Shown: positions 37,515-47,022 of the stretch, one piece after another
Numbering within the stretch: the stretch's first letter is position 1
Layout of the letters: the number at the start of each line of letters is the position of its first letter
Source: Chitinophaga sp. Cy-1792
GTDB taxonomy: Bacteria; Bacteroidota; Bacteroidia; Chitinophagales; Chitinophagaceae
NCBI RefSeq assembly: GCF_011752935.1
Contig: NZ_VWWO01000002.1
Span: 1,426,001 to 1,490,000 of the forward strand
Length of the DNA stretch: 64,000 nt
Direction of reading: 5' to 3'
Program-made: the position numbers and the translations under genes
The notes under the pieces: model-generated
Told to the model about the DNA's origin: nothing
Databases searched by the model: none
The model's input: only the letters and a program-made list of their open reading frames with translations

Positions 37515-38552
37515 ATGCAAAAGTATCAAAACGAGACTGCCGAGCTGGAAGCACTGTATGCTTTAGCCAGAGAAGAACAGCAAACAACCAAAAAACAGTT
37601 TTTGATCTGGGCAGGTGGCGATGCCCCCAATCAGCAAGACCAGTTATACCACCAATTTAAAAACCGTTTTCCGGGAATTGATATTGAGATTATCGTCGAT
37701 TTATCTAAATACCATGATTTAAAAGTTTACGAGCAACTCAATGATGGTTACCTGGAGGCAGATGTAGTGATGCTCCAGACGATGAATGATTTTGAGAACT
37801 GGAAGAAGATGGAAGTCCTGGAAGCGTTTAAGCCGGCCGGTTTTCAGCATATCAGGGAGGGATATTCAGATCCTGACGGATACTTTATGGGCGCCTTTAT
37901 CTTCGCTTTTTTACCGCAATATGCAAAAGAAGGAGTGGGTTTTGTACCTAAAACCTATCAGGATTTTCTGACGCCGATTTTTAAAGATAAACTGGTATTA
38001 ACCCCTCCGCATGACGATGATGCGGTGCTGTATGTCTTTGATCACATTATTCAGAAATACGGTGTAAAATTTCTGCAGGAACTGAAAAAGCAAAATCCGG
38101 TTTTTGTGCGTGGAACAGCTGCGCCGGCAGCTTTGGTAGGACAAAAAGGATTTTTAGGGAATATCGTCGGTTACCCGACCTACCCTGATCAGCCTTCACA
38201 ATCATTTATCCCGGAAGATGATTTCTTTATCACCTGGCCACAAAGAGCGGCCATGTTTAAACTGACAGAGAACAAAGCCGCTGCCCGACTGTTTCTGGCA
38301 TATCTGGCAAGTTATGAATTCCAATCCGGAAGGGGCTCCTGGTCTACCCGTACCGATGTTACGGAGCTGGGTGGCTTACAGCCAATTCAGCACTATAAAA
38401 ATACAGATCCCCTTGACTTTATTAAATGGATGAGAAACCGCAATCACATCCATGAATTACGTTCCCTGTTCACGGAAATATTTGGAAAAGTAGAAGGGGA
38501 GTCGCCATTGAAAGATCCGAGCCTGATGAGGGTATATTACAATACGTTGTAA
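37515..38552 (+). CDS. Periplasmic-type solute-binding protein lacking a signal peptide
   Basis: A 345-residue protein with an ABC extracellular solute-binding fold (FLIWAGGDAPNQQDQLYHQFKNRFPGIDIEIIVDLS, ADVVMLQTMNDFENW, LTPPHDDDAVLYVFD). No signal peptide or lipobox is visible: the N-terminus MQKYQNETAELEALYALAREEQQ is hydrophilic and helical. No permease or ATPase gene is nearby. It may be cytosolic, exported by another route, or a repurposed binding protein. It follows the AraC regulator. Confidence 0.78.
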   Translation: MQKYQNETAELEALYALAREEQQTTKKQFLIWAGGDAPNQQDQLYHQFKNRFPGIDIEIIVDLSKYHDLKVYEQLNDGYLEADVVMLQTMNDFENWKKMEVLEAFKPAGFQHIREGYSDPDGYFMGAFIFAFLPQYAKEGVGFVPKTYQDFLTPIFKDKLVLTPPHDDDAVLYVFDHIIQKYGVKFLQELKKQNPVFVRGTAAPAALVGQKGFLGNIVGYPTYPDQPSQSFIPEDDFFITWPQRAAMFKLTENKAAARLFLAYLASYEFQSGRGSWSTRTDVTELGGLQPIQHYKNTDPLDFIKWMRNRNHIHELRSLFTEIFGKVEGESPLKDPSLMRVYYNTL

Positions 38553-38682
38553 AGACATGGAAAGTCCCGGGGAAATAATGGCGGTTCAGTTGATGGACCG
38601 CCATTGTTGTTTATGCGATGGATTGCAAGAAATATCTTTTTTTCTTATAATTAAAGCATATTAATAAATACATTCAGTTTTT

Positions 38683-39603
38683 TTAAAGATTGTTTTTTGC
38701 CCAGTCTTCAATCCATCGGTACTCTTTTTCCTCACCACGTACAGTATGAATATGTAGATGAAATAATGTATAATGAATCCGATAACATTCCAACCGCTCT
38801 TTTAAATTGATTTCCATTTCATGCGATCCGTTCAGTTCTTTCCAGATCCCGAAGTAATCCGGATTCGAATCATACGACCAGGGCTCGTTTAGGTGTATCA
38901 GATCGTAAAGAGGATCTCCATATAACATTTCCGCCCAATCCAGTACAGCTGTAACGCAATGGTCTTTGCCTATTAAAAGGTTGTCAAATCCGAAATCACC
39001 ATGAAGCAAATATTTCTGATCCGGCAGATATGGAAAAAAGGCGCTCATTTTTTTAATTAGATGTTCAAAGAGGGGAGCGTTCAGCCATGATTTTTCTGCT
39101 AAAGTTTGCCAGGTAACATTCATTTTGCTATTATGAAATGACAACAGAAATTCCTGCCAGCTATTGAAGATCCCGATACCATTTTCATTTATATATCCCC
39201 ATCCCGTTGATGTGCCTATATCTACCTGATGGATATTAATCAATTGCCGGATAGTAAGTTTTGACAAGAGCAGTTTGTCCTCCGGACCAGCCATTTCCAT
39301 TGCACTGTCAGAGGTGATTCCTTCAATAAATTGCGAAATACAATAAAAAATTGTGTCGTTGTAATTCCCTATTTCTAAAATAGCAGGTATTGAAATACGG
39401 GGTGGCTGGTTAAAGTGAGTAAAAGCAAATTCATCCTTTCTAAAATCCCTTTGATGCTTACTGAAACGGATTATATACTCCTTATCCTGGGAGCTGAAAT
39501 AGAATGCATTTGACCACCAACCATCCGCAATATGTTTAACCAGACCAACATTTTTCAATTTTTTATTCAAAAAGGCCTGCACTTCTGATAATTGTAAGCT
39601 CAT
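38683..39603 (-). CDS. Aminoglycoside phosphotransferase (APH)-family kinase
   Basis: A 306-residue kinase-like protein. The key sites are LLHGDFGFDNLLI (catalytic Asp) and AVLDWAEMLYGDPLYDL (metal-binding Asp of the DFG-equivalent). The family phosphorylates small molecules such as aminoglycosides, choline or homoserine; resistance cannot be claimed from sequence alone. Monocistronic and AT-rich. Confidence 0.85.
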   Translation of the reverse strand: MSLQLSEVQAFLNKKLKNVGLVKHIADGWWSNAFYFSSQDKEYIIRFSKHQRDFRKDEFAFTHFNQPPRISIPAILEIGNYNDTIFYCISQFIEGITSDSAMEMAGPEDKLLLSKLTIRQLINIHQVDIGTSTGWGYINENGIGIFNSWQEFLLSFHNSKMNVTWQTLAEKSWLNAPLFEHLIKKMSAFFPYLPDQKYLLHGDFGFDNLLIGKDHCVTAVLDWAEMLYGDPLYDLIHLNEPWSYDSNPDYFGIWKELNGSHEMEINLKERLECYRIHYTLFHLHIHTVRGEEKEYRWIEDWAKNNL

Positions 39604-39728
39604 TATTTTTTCAATTGATGAATATAGGTGTTTCCGTTATCCCACGAAGTCTATGCCAATTTATGTTTCTGATTAAATTATTTTAACTCACCCAAAGCTA
39701 TTTGCCAATGTATTGTTGTACATCATGC

Positions 39729-40073
39729 TCATTTACCTACGACCTTTTTTCGATGTTGAATTCCCCATTGGATCATTTCATCAACCATGGGTTTGAGGCT
39801 GTAGCTATAGGGGGTAACTGTATACTCTACTGTTATGGGGTAAGTGTCGTATACGTTTCGGGTAATAAGTTTGTTGGCTTCCAGCTCCTTTAATTCTTTG
39901 GATAACATCCTGGTGGTGATCCCTTCTACACTGCGTTCCAGGTCCCGGAACTTTTTGCAGCCATTATACATTGACATCAGGATAGGTAGCTTCCATTTTC
40001 CACTGATGACATACAGGGTATCCTGGATGTACTTTATTTTTTCAGCTATGGGCATTTCCTTTTTAATAGACAT
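39729..40073 (-). CDS. HxlR-family transcription regulator
   Basis: A 114-residue winged-helix protein: ISGKWKLPILMSMYNGCKKFRDLERSVEGITTRMLSKELKELEANKLITRNVYDTYPITVEYTVTPYS matches the HxlR pattern. It is divergent from the VOC/SDR gene pair and likely represses them via the palindromes at 40180-40214. Confidence 0.9.
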   Translation of the reverse strand: MSIKKEMPIAEKIKYIQDTLYVISGKWKLPILMSMYNGCKKFRDLERSVEGITTRMLSKELKELEANKLITRNVYDTYPITVEYTVTPYSYSLKPMVDEMIQWGIQHRKKVVGK

Positions 40074-40179
40074 GCAATAGTGTTTATTAATGAATTAGTA
40101 ATTCGGATATAGTCATTTTTTATACCAATGAATTGTTGCTGTTTGAACAGCGCCATTTCATTATACGCTCATATATGGT

Positions 40180-40214
40180 GATATACTTTAGTATACCGGT
40201 ATATAATGTATATC
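40180..40214. promoter_or_regulatory. Operator candidate for the HxlR regulator
   Basis: GATATAC (40180-40186) and GTATATC (40208-40214) form an inverted repeat that flanks a perfect 12-bp palindrome TATACCGGTATA (40192-40203). A further TATAC/GTATA pair lies inside. The site is between the divergent HxlR gene and the VOC gene, where an autoregulated repressor would bind. Confidence 0.5.
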
Positions 40215-40253
40215 AAATGTACCATAAATTTGATCTATCAAAAAATCAGATTT

Positions 40254-40763
40254 ATGACAACAACAATTTTTAAAAATGGCATGATTGGAATAGCACTGTT
40301 ATATTGCTCGCAGGTGTGGGCCCGGCAATCCGGTGATGGGATTGCTGTTGTAGCTACGGCAAATCATGTGGGTCTGGCTGTTCGTGATTTAGATGCTGAA
40401 AAGGCCTGGTATGAAAAAGCATTTGATATGACTGTAGAACAGCATTTCGATCTTCCTGCTGCAAAAGTGAGAACGGTCCTGTTGCGTGCGAAAAATGGCC
40501 TTGGAATTGAATTGATTGAACGCCAGGGCGCAAGCCGGCCCAAGGACTTCTCTGATCCGCTGGATGCCTCCGCTACTTTGGGGTATGGACATTGGGCACT
40601 GACGGTGGGGGATGTAGATACTGCTTTTAGCAGACTGATAGCAGTGGGTGCATCTCAGGTCTCGGCCCCTGGTCCTGCAGTACAACCTGGTTCCAGGTTC
40701 GCCTATGTGAAAGACCCTGAAGGCAACCTGATCGAACTTATTCAATTATCTCCTAAAAAGTAA
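40254..40763 (+). CDS. VOC (glyoxalase-fold) protein with a signal-like N-terminus
   Basis: From the ATG at 40254 the product has 169 residues; the frame is open to 40206. The N-terminus MTTTIFKNGMIGIALLYCSQVWA looks like a signal peptide, unusual for this fold. The vicinal-oxygen-chelate pattern is clear: NHVGLAVRDLDAEKAWYEKAF, and VKDPEGNLIELIQ at the end. Metal-binding His and Glu are present. It is 1 base from the SDR gene on the same strand and shares its promoter. Confidence 0.86.
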   Translation: MTTTIFKNGMIGIALLYCSQVWARQSGDGIAVVATANHVGLAVRDLDAEKAWYEKAFDMTVEQHFDLPAAKVRTVLLRAKNGLGIELIERQGASRPKDFSDPLDASATLGYGHWALTVGDVDTAFSRLIAVGASQVSAPGPAVQPGSRFAYVKDPEGNLIELIQLSPKK

Positions 40764-40764
40764 T

Positions 40765-41631
40765 ATGATGTTAGGTAAAACAGTCCTGATCACCGGAGCC
40801 AGTTCCGGTATCGGAAAATATACGGCTATTGCGTTGGCCAGGCAAGGTGCGACAGTCATCCTTCATGGAAGGGATCACGGACGGGTTGATCAGGTACGGC
40901 GCCAGGTCCTGGCTGAATGCGGTCATCGGAACGTTGATATATTGATTGGAGATTTGTCTCTGATGAGTGATACGGTGAAAATGGCCACAGACTTCAGGTC
41001 CCGGTACGACCACCTGGATGTGCTCATCAACAATGCCGGGGCCATGATGGGGAGGGAGCGCGAGGAGACTGCCGAAGGTCTGGAATGTACTTTTGCTATT
41101 AATTTGATGGGCCCCTGGCTGCTAACCAATCTGCTACTTGATTTGCTGAAAGAAAGCTCTTCGGCCCGGATAGTGAATGTATCTTCTTCTGCTCACCGCC
41201 AGGATGCCAGGCCGGATTTCAATGATTTGCAGAGCCATAGAAATTATGCGCCGTTAACTGCTTATGGCAACGCTAAACTATACCTGATCCTTGCTTCGCA
41301 ATGGTTATCCAGGAAGCTGGTGGAGGATAAGTATCAGCATATAACGGTTAATACACTGCACCCGGGAGCGGTGGCGACCAATTTCTCCCGGCAAAGCGAC
41401 CTGGGTTTCGTTCTTAAAGGGATGATGAAGCTGGCCCGCAGATTCTTTAAAACGGCCGAGCAAGGTGCTGAAACACTGATCTACCTGGCCAGTGCCCCGG
41501 AGGTTCAGGGGATTACCGGGCATTACTTCGTGGATAAGAAGATGGCTGTCGTGAACAAGAAATACGATTCGATTACAAATGAGCAGATCGTATGGGATTA
41601 TTGCGAACATTTAACCGGTGTCCGGTACTAA
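40765..41631 (+). CDS. Short-chain dehydrogenase/reductase
   Basis: A 288-residue classical SDR: TGASSGIGKYTAIAL, INNAGAMMG, and YGNAKLYLIL (catalytic Tyr-Lys). The N-terminus is MMLGKTVLITG. It forms a two-gene operon with the VOC protein (start 1 base after its stop) and is probably controlled by the HxlR regulator. Confidence 0.9.
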   Translation: MMLGKTVLITGASSGIGKYTAIALARQGATVILHGRDHGRVDQVRRQVLAECGHRNVDILIGDLSLMSDTVKMATDFRSRYDHLDVLINNAGAMMGREREETAEGLECTFAINLMGPWLLTNLLLDLLKESSSARIVNVSSSAHRQDARPDFNDLQSHRNYAPLTAYGNAKLYLILASQWLSRKLVEDKYQHITVNTLHPGAVATNFSRQSDLGFVLKGMMKLARRFFKTAEQGAETLIYLASAPEVQGITGHYFVDKKMAVVNKKYDSITNEQIVWDYCEHLTGVRY

Positions 41632-41709
41632 GTCTGCCAGCGCCCTTTTCTTTCTTCCCGGGCATAGGTTTTTTAAGCCACTAAACGCTTTATTGGTAAT
41701 ACTTTGCTA

Positions 41710-41845
41710 GAAAAAGGATACATTTTTTTATGTATCCATTCAGATTCGTTTTGTGTGATTTACCTTTTGTTGGTAAAAACGGAAAAGCCGTCCCTACTCA
41801 GTAGAGACGGCTTTAGTTTCCTTTGATATTCCTGTTGTGATCCCG
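41710..41845. repeat. Copy A of a dispersed repeat ending in a tRNA-Lys 3'-end match
   Basis: This 136-bp element shares order and sequence with copy B at 48148-48307. Both have GAAAAAGGATACA and TGTATCC arms, then a conserved core TTCAGATTCGTTTTGTRTG followed by ATTTACCTTTT, a terminator hairpin (AAAGCCGTC/GACGGCTTT here), and TTGTGATCCCG. The last 11 bases equal the 3' end of the tRNA-Lys gene at 50157 (minus strand). Confidence 0.6.
41784..41814. terminator. Hairpin in repeat copy A
   Basis: AAAGCCGTC pairs with GACGGCTTT. It sits between the SDR gene and a converging lipoprotein gene and may end both transcripts. Confidence 0.6.
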
Positions 41846-41884
41846 TCGGAGCTGGATATTTGGCTATCTCATCTCCAACTGAAA

Positions 41885-42718
41885 CTAAAACTTTGTATAG
41901 CTGATGACGGTATTATGCGCAACGCCTATATAGGCTACATTTCCAAACTGCCTGGTAGGGTAGCGATCTTCATCATAGGTATAACTAATGCCAGCAGTGG
42001 CGGTGCCAATCAAATTAACCCCCCAATATTCTACAGATACTCTGGGATTGTTTTTTGAATACATGGGTAATCTTACATTATTCATAAATGGTAATATACC
42101 GTTTGTGTAATAGGTAGGATAATCATCGTACACGTAATCTTCCTTATAATAAGTTACATAAGCGCCCGTATTACTGTCCAGGCTATCTGATTTGAAGTTG
42201 ACAACATTTCCGTTGCTATCATATGTTCCTGTTTGTTTCTCGAACAAATACATTTTGCCACCGGCATTGCGCTTGTACGTGTATATTCTTTGTGGCTGGG
42301 TTTTATCATCGTAAAATAATGAGTCTACCTGAAAAATTTGATTGGAGACATCCATCCACTTTATTGCGGAAATTCTGTTTGCTGCGTTATACTCAATTGC
42401 TTTGGTGTATAGCTGTGCACCGTGGCTTGATCCGTTAATACCGGTTAACTTTCCATTTGTATAAATAGCATCATTTTGATATTGAAGATCAAAACCATCC
42501 TTAAACATTGTTCCCGACATTACATGTTTAAGAGAATCATAGGAGAATAAATATTCTTCTGTTGTGGCATTATTGGAGCCATACTGATAGGCAATGGTAC
42601 TTACATATTTTTGCTTATCGTCAGGTGTATCGCCTTTGTCTTTTTTACTGCAACTACTCAAACAGAGCATAGCGACAACACATGATAAGATGCTATACTG
42701 CATTCCTGGCATTTTCAT
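41885..42718 (-). CDS. Secreted lipoprotein of unknown function
   Basis: A 277-residue protein with a lipobox (LSSCSKK, Cys at about 23) followed by an Asp/Lys-rich linker. The body is rich in Tyr and beta-strand segments (YQYGSNNATTEEYLFSYDSLKHV, RIYTYKRNAGGKMYLFE, SYTYDEDRYPTRQF). The tyrosine-rich YD-like repeats resemble RHS/YD-type lipoprotein families often labelled DUF4595-like; I cannot fix the family. It is an isolated gene at the edge of the accessory region. Confidence 0.65.
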   Translation of the reverse strand: MKMPGMQYSILSCVVAMLCLSSCSKKDKGDTPDDKQKYVSTIAYQYGSNNATTEEYLFSYDSLKHVMSGTMFKDGFDLQYQNDAIYTNGKLTGINGSSHGAQLYTKAIEYNAANRISAIKWMDVSNQIFQVDSLFYDDKTQPQRIYTYKRNAGGKMYLFEKQTGTYDSNGNVVNFKSDSLDSNTGAYVTYYKEDYVYDDYPTYYTNGILPFMNNVRLPMYSKNNPRVSVEYWGVNLIGTATAGISYTYDEDRYPTRQFGNVAYIGVAHNTVISYTKF

Positions 42719-42923
42719 AGGTTATAAGTCTTTATTTTTTTTGTGGGCGCTAATATAGGTACTTATTGAATAAGTATTAATCAAAAGAATGGTATGTTTT
42801 TTTTGATAGCTTGAAATGGCCTGCTGGCCATGACCCGGCAGCAGCGTAGTTACTAAAAGGAAGGACAAGGCGGGTAAATCAACCTGTCAAGCAAAATGGA
42901 AATGCGGTACAGTATTCATTATT

Positions 42924-43862
42924 TTAACTCACGACATCGTTCAATGCCTGGAAGATATTTAACGGGTATTCTGCCAGCCGATTACATAAATAGAGATACC
43001 ACTCTTTTCCATATACGAAATATAATTTGGTAGGATATCCTTCTGCTTTTAATTTTTCCAGTTGGGGTGTCTGTATACCATACAGGCTCTCGAATTCATA
43101 GCGGCTTTTGTCCGGATTGTATTGATGAATCAGCTCTTTTGCTCTTTGTTGTATTTTATCATGGTGGGTAGCAATTGAACAGAGGTGGCCGGCAGTGAAT
43201 AATTGAGCAACATAGTCAAGGTATACTTCATCTAATTGTTCTCCTCTGGGCATAGATAGATGGGGCGCGGTTTCAAATGCACCTTTTACGATCCTGATGC
43301 GGCCGGGCTCTTTCAACAGTTCAGTGAAATCTTCTTTTGACCTGTAAAGATAGGCCTGCAGTGTTATGCCCACGTTGGGGTATTCCTTCACGGCCCGTTT
43401 ATAGGTCTTTATAATGGCATCCGTCCGGTCTGTCCCTTCCGCGCTAATGATGACCTCTGTTGTATGTTGGGCGGTCTGTGAACATATTGCCATCAGGTTG
43501 TCAAAACACAGCTCTTCCGAAACAGCCAGTCCGATATGGGAGAGGTCAAGAGAAACCGTGGAATGAAGATTTTGTTGGCGGATCTCCTGCGCAATCTTAA
43601 TAAATTCATCGGTGGCCTGGATAGCCTCCTGTTCATTCCTGGTGCTTTCGCCCATAAATTCAATGGAACATTTAAATCCTTGTTGGTTCTGTTGAACCAC
43701 CTTGGCAATAGTTTCTTCCATGTTTTCACCACCAATATATCGGTCAGCTGCTTTTTTCAATACATTAAATAAGACGTCATTCCCTAACAGAAATTCCTTG
43801 GCACGTTCATCTAACGCAGCTTTTTTCAGCGCTGCCGAGCCTATACTTAATAAGTGGTCCAT
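42924..43862 (-). CDS. Proline dehydrogenase family protein
   Basis: A 312-residue alpha/beta barrel protein. The PRODH signature is visible: LDLSHIGLAVSEELC, ITLQAYLYRSKEDF, RIVKGAFETAP, YEFESLYGIQ and YGKEWYLYLCNRLAEYP near the C-terminus. Monofunctional PRODH of this size (about 300 residues) is FAD-dependent and converts proline to 1-pyrroline-5-carboxylate. No P5C dehydrogenase gene is adjacent. Confidence is high for the family, moderate for activity. Confidence 0.85.
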   Translation of the reverse strand: MDHLLSIGSAALKKAALDERAKEFLLGNDVLFNVLKKAADRYIGGENMEETIAKVVQQNQQGFKCSIEFMGESTRNEQEAIQATDEFIKIAQEIRQQNLHSTVSLDLSHIGLAVSEELCFDNLMAICSQTAQHTTEVIISAEGTDRTDAIIKTYKRAVKEYPNVGITLQAYLYRSKEDFTELLKEPGRIRIVKGAFETAPHLSMPRGEQLDEVYLDYVAQLFTAGHLCSIATHHDKIQQRAKELIHQYNPDKSRYEFESLYGIQTPQLEKLKAEGYPTKLYFVYGKEWYLYLCNRLAEYPLNIFQALNDVVS

Positions 43863-44344
43863 AGATTTTTTGTATTTTATTAATGAGATTTAATGGTATT
43901 ATTTGAGAAACCGGAGTGTCCTTTTCACTAATGTCCATAGCAATTTAATAAACGAAGCGTATAAATTTTCATATACTTCTTCAAATCCTGGTAAAATAAA
44001 ATTATCCGATGGTATTCCCCCATTATCCAGGAACCGTGAAAGATTAAGCGTGGATAACAGTTCACCGGCTCAATATGGCGACCCGCCTGAAATTAAAGAG
44101 GAACAACAATGGTAACATCAAAATTTAGCACATTATCCCTACATTCGCTACTCCGGTTCGGCTTATTTGTAAAATCCTATAGAGACTGGCATATTACCCA
44201 ATCATTACTACCTAAATTATAGTGTAATAAAGAAAAGTATGTCATACGTGTGCTTTCAAACTTTCCGTGCGTCCACTGGAATATTGAAAGTCCCAATGGT
44301 CACCGTTCCGCATTTAACCGATTAAACCAGAAGAAAAAAAATGT
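43863..44344. other. Gene-free stretch of about 480 bases
   Basis: No reading frame here has convincing codon use. The 70-codon frame on the plus strand (43903-44115) begins at a TTG and matches no known pattern. Promoters for the proline dehydrogenase (minus) and the LRR-like gene (plus) must lie here, but no clear element is seen. Confidence 0.5.
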
Positions 44345-45364
44345 ATGGGTAATTATATTCTTGCGTTAGGAAGGGATCTTGATCCGACTGTCCCTGTTTT
44401 GAAAGCCGCTCACATTTCCGATTTGGATAATGCGGAGTTAATGACCTATAAAAAAGTACTGCAGATTAATGATAATTTACCCGAATCATCGTTGATGGCT
44501 GTGGCGGAAGCAATGCACAACTACCCTCATTTGAAGTTAACTTTTTATAGTCATGCAGATATTTCCAGGATAGACTGGCGTATCTTTTCCCACGTCCGGT
44601 ATCTGTCAATCGGCGGGATCGGTAATTGGAAAGATATCGATTTTTTGGAGCAGATGCCATTGCTGGAATCATTGGATTTAGTGGCGCCATTAAAATGTAC
44701 GGCTTCTCTGTTACCAATAGCGAATCTCTCCTGCTTGAAACGACTTAGTCTAAACGGCATACAAAAAGACGTAAATAAAATTGTCTGGTCAAATGGCCTG
44801 GATTCATTGGGTGTATGCGTTGGGAAGTTAAAGGATGCTGCATTTTTGACTAACATACCGTATATAAAGAATCTAAATATGGGCGCCACACAGTTACCGG
44901 ATTATAAAGTAATATCAGACATAGCGGAGTTGAGCGTTCTGAATTTGAATGCCATGAATGGTTTTGGGGAAGAAGCGGCTGTTAGTTTACAGCAACTCCG
45001 GGCCTTGAAGCTGCTGAATATATCCATGTGCGCCAAACTCAAGTCAATTGACTTTGTGGCTGGTTTACAACAATTGAAGAAATTACGCCTGAGCAGTATG
45101 AGAATAGCTACCTTTCATCCATTGGGCCAGCATGAAACATTACAGGTCGTCTCCACAGATGCTGAAGCACCAACAGATAAATCTTTAAAAGGGCTCTATC
45201 ATATACCATCGCTGTATATCGGTGGACGTTTCCCGAAGGAAGAAATCGCAACATTCCGGGCTGGATTTACAGGTAAGGATGCTTTTATTGGTGGCGTGCG
45301 GCTAAAAGGAGGATTGGAGGCAAATAGTTTCATATATAATTCCAGCGATGTGATAGATGTGTGA
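44345..45364 (+). CDS. Leucine-rich-repeat-like protein
   Basis: A 339-residue protein with no signal peptide. The middle part has a regular leucine pattern (LESLDLVAPLKC, LKRLSLNGI, IKNLNMGATQLP, LSVLNLNAMNG, LKLLNISMCAKLKSIDFV, LKKLRLSSM) that fits leucine-rich repeats of the internalin-like or protein-phosphatase-regulator-like type. It stands alone among immunity-like genes, so a protein-binding role in toxin defence is conceivable, but this is a guess. Confidence 0.7.
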   Translation: MGNYILALGRDLDPTVPVLKAAHISDLDNAELMTYKKVLQINDNLPESSLMAVAEAMHNYPHLKLTFYSHADISRIDWRIFSHVRYLSIGGIGNWKDIDFLEQMPLLESLDLVAPLKCTASLLPIANLSCLKRLSLNGIQKDVNKIVWSNGLDSLGVCVGKLKDAAFLTNIPYIKNLNMGATQLPDYKVISDIAELSVLNLNAMNGFGEEAAVSLQQLRALKLLNISMCAKLKSIDFVAGLQQLKKLRLSSMRIATFHPLGQHETLQVVSTDAEAPTDKSLKGLYHIPSLYIGGRFPKEEIATFRAGFTGKDAFIGGVRLKGGLEANSFIYNSSDVIDV

Positions 45365-45687
45365 TAGGTAAAGGAAAGGGGGCCATGCAGGCGTAAATTG
45401 GTAATACCGAAAGCTGCCAACGAACGCTCCGGCTTTCAATACAGTCATCGCGAATCAGTCAACTGACCTGATGGTGTTACCGAAGATGTGTTGTATTATG
45501 TTCTTGAACTATAGCTATCAGTAGTAATAAAAAGTTCACTCTTTAGATCAACGCAATGATTTAAACGCTTTGCGAAGTTCTGCCGTAAGTAATTGTGGTT
45601 GCTCCTATATATATGATTTAATAACTAAAATGGAGATATAAAAAAACCGCTCATAAGAGCGGTTTTCCCATTTGAGGAATTCATTAA
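45365..45687. other. Gene-free stretch of about 320 bases with a terminator at its end
   Basis: No convincing frame. It contains the hairpin at 45643-45666 that follows the nuclease gene. Confidence 0.6.
45643..45666 (-). terminator. Terminator of the nuclease gene
   Basis: A 10-bp stem (AAAACCGCTC and GAGCGGTTTT) with a 4-base loop, bidirectional because of flanking A- and T-runs. Confidence 0.75.
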
Positions 45688-47022
45688 TCAGAGATTATCA
45701 ACTTTAGCCTCTATCACAGCTTGAATGTTTGCCGGAACTGCTGACAGGAGGTCATATCCTGTTGCCGCCTCTATTGCATCCACTGAGGTTCTGTAAGTTT
45801 TCCAGTCAGTATTCAAGGTATTTATATTCGGCGTATTTACTGCAATTACCCGGGTAGAGCTGGAAATTCTGGCGAGGTCGCCATTTCCATTTGGCAGTAC
45901 CACTACCACCTTCCAAACATTACTTGGCACGGTAACATTTCCATTGTTGATTGTATTTGCGCTTCCATTTGAACCTGTTCCTCCGGTACCATAGCTTCCC
46001 ATGATCACATATGCCTCATTACCGGCAGTAACCAGAGAGCGAACGTAATTTTCCATGTTCGCCCACGTCTGTTGGTTGTTTTGGGGCGCCTGAGGTATCA
46101 TATTACTCATAAGGAAAGTGGCGCTATTGGCATCAACTGTAGAAGTTCTGTCTGCTGAAGGACAATTGTGCCCCCTATCAAAGCCACTACCAGAATAGGA
46201 GTTGGCGCCAACTTGATACCAGCCTGAAGGTAATGTTGCATCTGCCCTGAAATTATCCTGCCTGGCAGCGCTTCCAAGATCAGCTGAAGCAATATGCCAG
46301 CTTACCCAATTAGGCTCACCTCGTACACTATTGTATGATTCGATATAATATTTCTGATCCTTCAGGTAGTTCTGCGTTAAAACGATGCTGGGCTGTGCAT
46401 TGGAAGGGTTGCCCAGTAACAGATTACTATCGTCAGCACTTGTAGTGTCCGTATCTCCAGTAGTTACGATTACATCATCGATGTTAATACGATTCGAGCC
46501 ACCCGATATTTTCCGTATAGACAATCTGTAACTGCCTGCAATATTTACTGTAAAGGTGGCAATTTGCAATGAAGATGAACTTGTGGTGATGGTGCCTCCT
46601 GTCTGGGTATACGTTGATCCTCCATCGGTACTTACCCATAGCTGCCAGGTACTACTTCCATCACTACCATAAACAGCATGTGAGACTTTAATGGTTTGAG
46701 CGCCGCCAGCGGCATTGAAATTCATGGAAATTTGTCCGGTATTTCTAATTCTTACAGAAGCAACCCCATTCCTGGGATCAGATGATGTGTTTCCAATTAA
46801 AGCATCATCAAAATACCAACTGCCAGATGTAAGGCTCACATTTGCCGCTGCATAAGCTGATTTGCTACCGGTTTCGAATGATTCACTTAAGGTAGTAATG
46901 CTTTCTGTTCTTGCAATATTAGTTGTGACCTGGTTAGATTGCGGCTGTATAACTGTATCTTTCTGACATGATGCCAGGGAAATGATTACAAGTGTTGCCA
47001 GTAGTACAAATTTAGTGCTCAT
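45688..47022 (-). CDS. Secreted DNA/RNA non-specific endonuclease lipoprotein
   Basis: A 444-residue protein with a lipobox (LASC, about residue 19). An N-terminal beta-sandwich (about 45-190, SGSWYFDDALIGN and WQLWVSTDGGSTYTQTGG) precedes the NUC domain, which has the active-site motif FDRGHNCPSADR (DRGH) and SNMIPQAPQNNQQTWANMENY. The family is metal-dependent (Mg2+) and cuts DNA and RNA. Being a lipoprotein it may sit on the cell surface, for nutrient scavenging or contact-dependent competition. Confidence 0.9.
   Translation of the reverse strand: MSTKFVLLATLVIISLASCQKDTVIQPQSNQVTTNIARTESITTLSESFETGSKSAYAAANVSLTSGSWYFDDALIGNTSSDPRNGVASVRIRNTGQISMNFNAAGGAQTIKVSHAVYGSDGSSTWQLWVSTDGGSTYTQTGGTITTSSSSLQIATFTVNIAGSYRLSIRKISGGSNRINIDDVIVTTGDTDTTSADDSNLLLGNPSNAQPSIVLTQNYLKDQKYYIESYNSVRGEPNWVSWHIASADLGSAARQDNFRADATLPSGWYQVGANSYSGSGFDRGHNCPSADRTSTVDANSATFLMSNMIPQAPQNNQQTWANMENYVRSLVTAGNEAYVIMGSYGTGGTGSNGSANTINNGNVTVPSNVWKVVVVLPNGNGDLARISSSTRVIAVNTPNINTLNTDWKTYRTSVDAIEAATGYDLLSAVPANIQAVIEAKVDNL

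Noticed and set aside
38683..39603. Antibiotic resistance gene reading of the APH-family kinase
   Set aside because: The fold is clear, but the family covers many small-molecule kinases and no resistance context is present.
43903..44115. 70-codon plus-strand frame in a gap
   Set aside because: Begins at TTG, has no protein-like pattern and no neighbour support.
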